Shown: one piece after another, positions 59,944 to 64,000 of the stretch
Numbering within the stretch: the stretch's first letter is position 1
How the letters are laid out: each line of letters opens with the position of its first letter
Assembly: GCF_000620625.1 (NCBI RefSeq)
Contig: NZ_KK211157.1
Coordinates: forward strand, 1-64,000
Direction: 5' to 3'
DNA: 64,000 bases
Source of the DNA: Mycobacterium sp. URHB0044
GTDB lineage: Bacteria > Actinomycetota > Actinomycetes > Mycobacteriales > Mycobacteriaceae
Notes under the pieces: generated by a model
Seen by the model: the letters and a program-made list of their open reading frames with translations, nothing else
What the model was told of the DNA's origin: nothing
Databases searched by the model: none
Translations under genes and position numbers: made by a program

Positions 59944-61326
59944 TTACTCGGTTTTGTCCAAGTCGGGCCGGGATCCCAAGATGGCATCGCCTGTGACGAA
60001 ATCGCTTACCGGCAAGGGCAATTCGCCAGCGGCAACGGCATCGACGGCTTGCGGGTCGAGCTCGAACAGCTCGCGAAGGGCCTCGGCGTAACTGTCCCCG
60101 CCCGGTGCGCTGGCGAGTTGCTTCACCCGCACCGTCGGGGCATGCAGAAGCTTGTCGACCACCCGACGAACGGTGCGGGCGACCTCGTCACGGTGCGCGG
60201 AGTCCAGCCCCGGCAGCCGGTTGTCCAGGCGCAGCAGCTCGGCCTCGACGACGTCGGCGGCCCGCTGGCGCAGCGCCGTCACGGTCGGGGTGACCTCCGC
60301 CATGCGCTGTCCGGCAAGGTAGTTGGCAACCTCGGCAGCAACGATCGCACGGGCGGCCTCGGCATCGGATGCGGCGGCACGGGCCGTCGGCTCCCGCTGA
60401 ATGCGGTCCATGTCGACGACGTAGACGCCAGGCAACCCGGCCACCGCCGGGTCGACGTCGCGGGGCATGCCGAGGTCGCAGATCACCAGTTGCTTGCGCT
60501 GCTGGCCGTAGGCCAAGCCGCGGTGGACGTCGGCCAGCGACACCACCGGGCGCACCGCGCCGGTGCACGAGACGACCACGTCGGCGTCGGTGAGTACCGG
60601 CGGGAGGTGGTCGAACGGGAAGGCGTCGGCGTCGACGCCCTGGTCACGCAGGTTCTGGACCAGCCGCTCGGCGCGCGGCAACGAGCGGTTCACCACGTGG
60701 ACCCGGCCGATGCCCGCCCGCACGAGATGCGCGGCCGCGAGCGCGCCCATGGCGCCCGCACCGACGACGGCGGCGTTGCGGCCGGCCAGTCCGCCAAGAT
60801 TCTTCTCGGCCATGTCCAGCGCGACGGACACCACGGAGGCGCCTGCCGCGTCGATACCGGTCTCCGAGTGCACGCGCTTGCCCACGGACAGCGCGCGTTG
60901 GGCCAGTTCGTGCAGCGTGCGTCCGACCGTCTGGTTCGACTCGGCAGTGGCGTAGGCGCGGCGTACCTGGCCGAGCACCTGCTGCTCACCGATCACGGCG
61001 GAGTCCAGGCCGCTCGCCACCGAGAACAGGTGCTCGACGGCGGCTTCGGCGTAGCGCACGTAGGCGTACTTGGTGAGGTCGCCCAGCGACATGCCGGAAT
61101 GTTCGGCAAGTACCTGCCCGATCACCGAAAGGCCGCCGTGGAACGCCTCGACCACGGCGTAGATCTCGACCCGGTTGCAGGTGGACAGCACCATCGCCTC
61201 GGTCACCAGCGATGACTGCAAAAGCTGGTCCACGATCTTCGCTTGATCGGACTCGTCGGTGCTCAACTGCTCCAGCACGGACACCGGGGCACTGCGGTGC
61301 GAAACCCCGAATAATAGAACGCTCAT
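59944..61326 (-). CDS. hemA: Glutamyl-tRNA reductase
   Basis: A 460-residue enzyme, first committed step of the C5 pathway: it reduces glutamyl-tRNA(Glu) to glutamate-1-semialdehyde. The nucleophile is Cys50 in STCNRVEIYA, with VIGEQQVLGQVRRAY and the NADPH site AVVGAGAMGALAAAHL. It starts MSVLLFGVSHRSAPV. GAGG is close upstream. A 59-bp gap separates it from the glutaredoxin-like gene; GCTGCT-G-AGCAGC at 61353-61365 is a short dyad in that gap. Confidence 0.94.
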   Translation of the reverse strand: MSVLLFGVSHRSAPVSVLEQLSTDESDQAKIVDQLLQSSLVTEAMVLSTCNRVEIYAVVEAFHGGLSVIGQVLAEHSGMSLGDLTKYAYVRYAEAAVEHLFSVASGLDSAVIGEQQVLGQVRRAYATAESNQTVGRTLHELAQRALSVGKRVHSETGIDAAGASVVSVALDMAEKNLGGLAGRNAAVVGAGAMGALAAAHLVRAGIGRVHVVNRSLPRAERLVQNLRDQGVDADAFPFDHLPPVLTDADVVVSCTGAVRPVVSLADVHRGLAYGQQRKQLVICDLGMPRDVDPAVAGLPGVYVVDMDRIQREPTARAAASDAEAARAIVAAEVANYLAGQRMAEVTPTVTALRQRAADVVEAELLRLDNRLPGLDSAHRDEVARTVRRVVDKLLHAPTVRVKQLASAPGGDSYAEALRELFELDPQAVDAVAAGELPLPVSDFVTGDAILGSRPDLDKTE

Positions 61327-61385
61327 GGCCTCGTCACCACGTCACAAAGGTAGCTGCTGAGCAGCCCCTCAGCCAAATTCACGAG

Positions 61386-61643
61386 TCACCCGGCAGCGAG
61401 ATCGGCCCGCAGCCGCGGCTCGTCGATCTCCCAGTAGCTGTGCTCGCGTCCGTCGAGCAGCACCACCGGCAGCCGGTCGCCGTATTCGGCCCGCAGCCCC
61501 GGATCTCCGGCCGCCGCCGCGGCATCCACGTCGGTGGCCGCGAAGTCGAAGCCCAACTCCTCGGCCAGCCCGGCCAATCGGTCGCGGGCCCGCTCGCACA
61601 GACTGCACCCGGCGCGGGTCAGCAGTACGACTTGATGCGTCAC
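61386..61643 (-). CDS. Glutaredoxin-like thiol protein
   Basis: An 85-residue thioredoxin-fold protein with VVLLTRAGCSLCERARDRL (CxxC active site) and RLPVVLLDGREHSYWEID (cis-Pro). It is like Rv0508. GTG at 61643 is chosen since -10-like GATAAT ends eight bases upstream; a GTG at 61649 is also in frame. It is the first gene of the heme operon region. Confidence 0.84.
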   Translation of the reverse strand: MTHQVVLLTRAGCSLCERARDRLAGLAEELGFDFAATDVDAAAAAGDPGLRAEYGDRLPVVLLDGREHSYWEIDEPRLRADLAAG

Positions 61644-61650
61644 GCTCACG

Positions 61651-61670
61651 ATTATCCCGTGACCTAATGT
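61651..61670. promoter_or_regulatory. Bidirectional -10 elements of a leaderless gene pair
   Basis: GATAAT on the minus strand (61656-61651) lies seven bases from the GTG of the glutaredoxin-like gene (61643). TAATGT on the plus strand (61665-61670) lies six bases from the GTG of the HAD gene (61677). Both fit the TANNNT kind of -10 and would make transcripts that start at or near the start codon. No clear -35 is seen. Confidence 0.45.
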
Positions 61671-61676
61671 TGAACC

Positions 61677-62552
61677 GTGCCCGAGTCCGGTGACATCGCA
61701 GCCCAGGGGGGTTCCGAGGTCCTCATCGACGAACACGGGGTACTCGCCGAGGCGTCGACCCCGCCCCCGCCGCCCCCGCCCGACCTGACGGCGGCCGCGT
61801 TCTTCGACGTCGACAACACGCTCGTGCAGGGCTCCTCGCTGGTGCACTTCGCCCGTGGCCTCGCCGCCAGGAAGTACTTCACCTACGGCGATCTCGCCCG
61901 GTTCGGCTACGCGCAGGCCAAGTTTCAGCTCACCGGCAAGGAGAACAGCGACGACGTCGCGGCGGGCAGGCGCAAGGCGCTGGCCTTCATCGAGGGCAGG
62001 CCCACCGCCGAACTCGCTGCGCTCGGCGAGGAGATCTACGACGAGATCATCGCCGACAAGATCTGGTCAGGCACACGCGCGCTGGCCCAGATGCACCTCG
62101 ATGCGGGCCAACAGGTCTGGCTCGTCACCGCGACGCCCTACGAGCTGGCTGCCACCATCGCCACGAAGCTCGGGCTGACCGGCGCGCTCGGCACCGTCGC
62201 CGAATCGGTCGACGGGGTGTTCACCGGCCGCCTGGTCGGTGAAATCCTGCACGGCGCAGGCAAGGCGCACGCCGTTCGGTCGCTGGCCATTCGGGAAGGC
62301 CTCAACCTCCGGCGCTGCACCGCCTACTCGGACAGCTTCAACGACGTTCCGATGTTGTCGCTGGTCGGCACGGCCGTGGCCATCAATCCCGATGCCGCAC
62401 TGCGTGACCTTGCCCGGGAGCGCGGCTGGGAAATCCGCGACTTCCGCACGGCGCGGAAGGCCGCCCGCGTCGGGGTACCGTCGGCGCTGGCCCTCGGTGC
62501 GCTGGGCGGCGCGCTGGCCGCCGTGGTGTCCCGCCGTCAGAGCGGACACTGA
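61677..62552 (+). CDS. HAD-IB family hydrolase (SerB1-like)
   Basis: A 291-residue phosphatase. AAAFFDVDNTLVQGSSLVHF has the DxDxT motif, with VWLVTATPYELAATIA and CTAYSDSFNDVPMLSLVG as the later HAD motifs. A Pro-rich N terminus (PPPPPPP) and a C-terminal hydrophobic segment (ALALGALGGALAAVV) are present. It corresponds to Rv0505c (serB1), whose substrate is not settled. GTG start, with a -10-like TAATGT six bases upstream. Confidence 0.86.
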   Translation: MPESGDIAAQGGSEVLIDEHGVLAEASTPPPPPPPDLTAAAFFDVDNTLVQGSSLVHFARGLAARKYFTYGDLARFGYAQAKFQLTGKENSDDVAAGRRKALAFIEGRPTAELAALGEEIYDEIIADKIWSGTRALAQMHLDAGQQVWLVTATPYELAATIATKLGLTGALGTVAESVDGVFTGRLVGEILHGAGKAHAVRSLAIREGLNLRRCTAYSDSFNDVPMLSLVGTAVAINPDAALRDLARERGWEIRDFRTARKAARVGVPSALALGALGGALAAVVSRRQSGH

Positions 62553-62615
62553 GCGAACGCTGATAGTCTCAGCCGCCGAACCACCGGAAACGCCGAGCGG
62601 GAAGTACATCCGACC

Positions 62616-63158
62616 ATGAGCATCGCCGCAGACATCATCGGGACCCACTTTCGGTATCCGGACTACTTCGAAGTCGACCGCGAGAAGGTTCGCGAGTTCG
62701 CGCGCGCGGTGAAGGACGATCATCCCGCCCACTACTCCGAGGATGCGGCCGCCGAGTGCGGTTACGACACGCTGATCGCCTCATTGACGTTCGTCGCGGT
62801 GGCCGGACGCCGGGTGCAGGCCGAGATCTTCAACCAGTTCGACGTCCCCGTCGACATGGAACGCGTCCTGCACCGCGACCAGAAGCTGGTGTTCCACCGC
62901 CCGATCGTCGCCGGCGACAAGCTGTGGTTCGACTCGTACCTGGACTCGGTGATCGAGTCGCACGGCGCCATTCTCACCGAGGTTCGCGGCGAGGTGACGG
63001 ACGACGAGGGCAACCCGGTGCTCACCAGCGTCGTGACAATTCTCGGCGAGGCGTCGCATCCCGACGAGGCGGATGAAATCACCGCGCAGATCGCGTCGGC
63101 GCGAGATGCGGCCCTGCAGAAGATGATTGCTGGGCAAAGCCGAACCAAGGGCGAGTAA
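62616..63158 (+). CDS. MaoC-like (FAS1-type) dehydratase, Rv0504c-like
   Basis: A 180-residue hot-dog protein of the HadA/FAS1-type dehydratase group: FRYPDYFEVDREKVREFARAV, DDHPAHYSED, YDTLIASLTFVA, and RPIVAGDKLWFDSYLDSV. The usual catalytic Asp/His of hydratases is only partly seen (HPAHYSED), so activity is not certain. In place it matches Rv0504c. GGAAG lies upstream of the ATG at 62616. Confidence 0.83.
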   Translation: MSIAADIIGTHFRYPDYFEVDREKVREFARAVKDDHPAHYSEDAAAECGYDTLIASLTFVAVAGRRVQAEIFNQFDVPVDMERVLHRDQKLVFHRPIVAGDKLWFDSYLDSVIESHGAILTEVRGEVTDDEGNPVLTSVVTILGEASHPDEADEITAQIASARDAALQKMIAGQSRTKGE

Positions 63159-63171
63159 GCCCGGCCGCCCG

Positions 63172-64000
63172 CTAGCCCAAGAAGGCGTTTCTGCGGTTGG
63201 CGAGCAACTGGTACAGCGTCTGCTGGATGGTCTCGCGGACCTGATCGGTCAGCTCGAAGGTGACCATTGGATCGTCGGCCGCCGACTCGTCGTAGTCGTC
63301 GGTCGGGATGGGCTCGCCGAACTGGATGTGCCACTTGGACGGCATCGGGATCAGCCCGGCCGCGCCCGCAAGCGGGAACAGCGGCGTCACCGGGAAGTAC
63401 GGCAGACCGAACAGTCTGGCGAGCACCTTGACGTCGGCGATCATCGGGTAGATCTCCTCCGACCCGACGATCGAGCACGGCACGATCGGCGCCTTGGCCT
63501 GCAGAGCCGCCGCGACGAATCCGCCGCGGCCGAACCGTTGCAGCTTGTAGCGGTCGCGGAACGGCTTGCCAAGACCCTTGTAGCCCTCGGGGAACACGGC
63601 GGTCAGCTCGCCTGCGACCAGCAGCCGGTGAGCGTCGGCCGCGCAGGCCATGGTGTGCCCGGCCTTGCGGGCAGCCTGACCGATCATCGGGAAGTCGAAG
63701 ACCATGTCGGCGGCCAGCAGCCGCAGATCACGATGGGCGGGATGTTCGTCGTGCACGGCCACCGACGCCATCAATCCGTCGAACGGCAGCACGCCCGCGT
63801 GGTTGGCCACGATGAGCGCCGCACCGGTCTCCGGCAGGTTCTCGATGCCGCTCACCTCGACCCGGAACCAGGACTTGAAGAACACTCTCAGCAAAGGAAG
63901 AAAGATTGCGCTGTTGAGGTGTGGGTCGAAGCCGAACTCGTCGACGGTGTAGTCACCCGACATCCGTTTGCGGACGAATTCGGCGACCGCGGCGATGCGT
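63172..64000 (-). CDS. Acyltransferase (PlsC-like), 5' end cut by window edge
   Basis: A lysophospholipid acyltransferase-like protein: VANHAGVLPFDG holds the NHxxxxD-type motif, and VFPEGYKGLGKPF the second. The frame is open past 63963 to the right edge with coding-like sequence (AEFVRKRM), so the start lies outside; M. tuberculosis Rv0502, from memory, is about 358 residues. The substrate is unknown. It is convergent with the MaoC-like gene, 13 bp apart. Confidence 0.85.
   Translation of the reverse strand, partial: RIAAVAEFVRKRMSGDYTVDEFGFDPHLNSAIFLPLLRVFFKSWFRVEVSGIENLPETGAALIVANHAGVLPFDGLMASVAVHDEHPAHRDLRLLAADMVFDFPMIGQAARKAGHTMACAADAHRLLVAGELTAVFPEGYKGLGKPFRDRYKLQRFGRGGFVAAALQAKAPIVPCSIVGSEEIYPMIADVKVLARLFGLPYFPVTPLFPLAGAAGLIPMPSKWHIQFGEPIPTDDYDESAADDPMVTFELTDQVRETIQQTLYQLLANRRNAFLG

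Overview
The window is about 64 kb of GC-rich actinobacterial chromosome. Gene content and order point to a mycobacterium of the Mycolicibacterium (rapid-grower) type. Supporting signs are an F420/deazaflavin oxidoreductase, an LLM flavin enzyme, a 13E12-type DUF222/HNH protein, ANTAR regulators, and a block whose order matches, from memory, M. tuberculosis Rv0502-Rv0541: an acyltransferase, MaoC-like dehydratase, SerB1-like HAD protein, glutaredoxin, hemA-hemC-hemD-hemB, hemL, phosphatase, the ccs cytochrome c maturation genes, a small membrane gene, menA, mtnP, galE-like gene, and the Rv0539/Rv0540-like pair. Most genes are packed with 1-14 bp overlaps (ATGA, GTGA or TGATG).

1-24 kb is accessory. 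A nine-gene leftward operon (11204 to 1128) encodes UDP-xylose synthase, a NodU/TobZ carbamoyltransferase, a GT2-GmhB fusion, two GT9 heptosyltransferase-like enzymes, GmhA, HldE, an SDR and UDP-glucose dehydrogenase. Together these predict UDP-GlcA to UDP-Xyl, and sedoheptulose-7-P to ADP-D,D-heptose, feeding a carbamoylated surface glycan or glycolipid in an organism without LPS. Beside it lie a GT2, three GT4-like glycosyltransferases and a zinc alcohol dehydrogenase. Then comes a regulatory island: PAS-ANTAR, AraC, CheB, a STAS-HATPase fusion, CheR-PAS and GAF-ANTAR.

The most striking signal is a set of mycobacterial sigma-F-like promoters (GGTTT, 15-bp spacer, GGGTA-type -10). An exact divergent pair at 11214-11266 serves the heptose/xylose operon and the GT2 gene. 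Others precede the GT pair (14409-14434) and the alcohol dehydrogenase (15808-15833), with weaker ones before cheB (19260-19284) and a small hydrophilic protein (52420-52446). In five of the six the start codon lies 9-11 nt after the -10, which suggests near-leaderless mRNAs. The CheB operon carries an RsbW-like kinase domain, so a feedback link to sigma F is a reasonable inference.

24-47 kb: TetR, an LLM oxidoreductase, DUF302, membrane proteins, a membrane-anchored molybdopterin oxidoreductase, GT2/DUF2064 genes, nitronate monooxygenase, an ArsR/SRPBCC pair with a double operator, galE-like, mtnP, menA, an aminotransferase, a MinD-like ATPase, the cytochrome c maturation genes, hemL, a P450 and a DDN-like protein. 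47-56 kb: a TrkA-type protein divergent from a cation/proton antiporter, ethanolamine ammonia-lyase (eutB, eutC), PNPOx-like, MpaB-like oxygenase with TetR, an APH(3'')-like kinase and small membrane proteins. 56-64 kb: the heme operon, a near-leaderless divergent pair (glutaredoxin/HAD), a MaoC-like dehydratase and an acyltransferase cut by the right edge. No tRNA, rRNA, CRISPR array or insertion sequence was seen.
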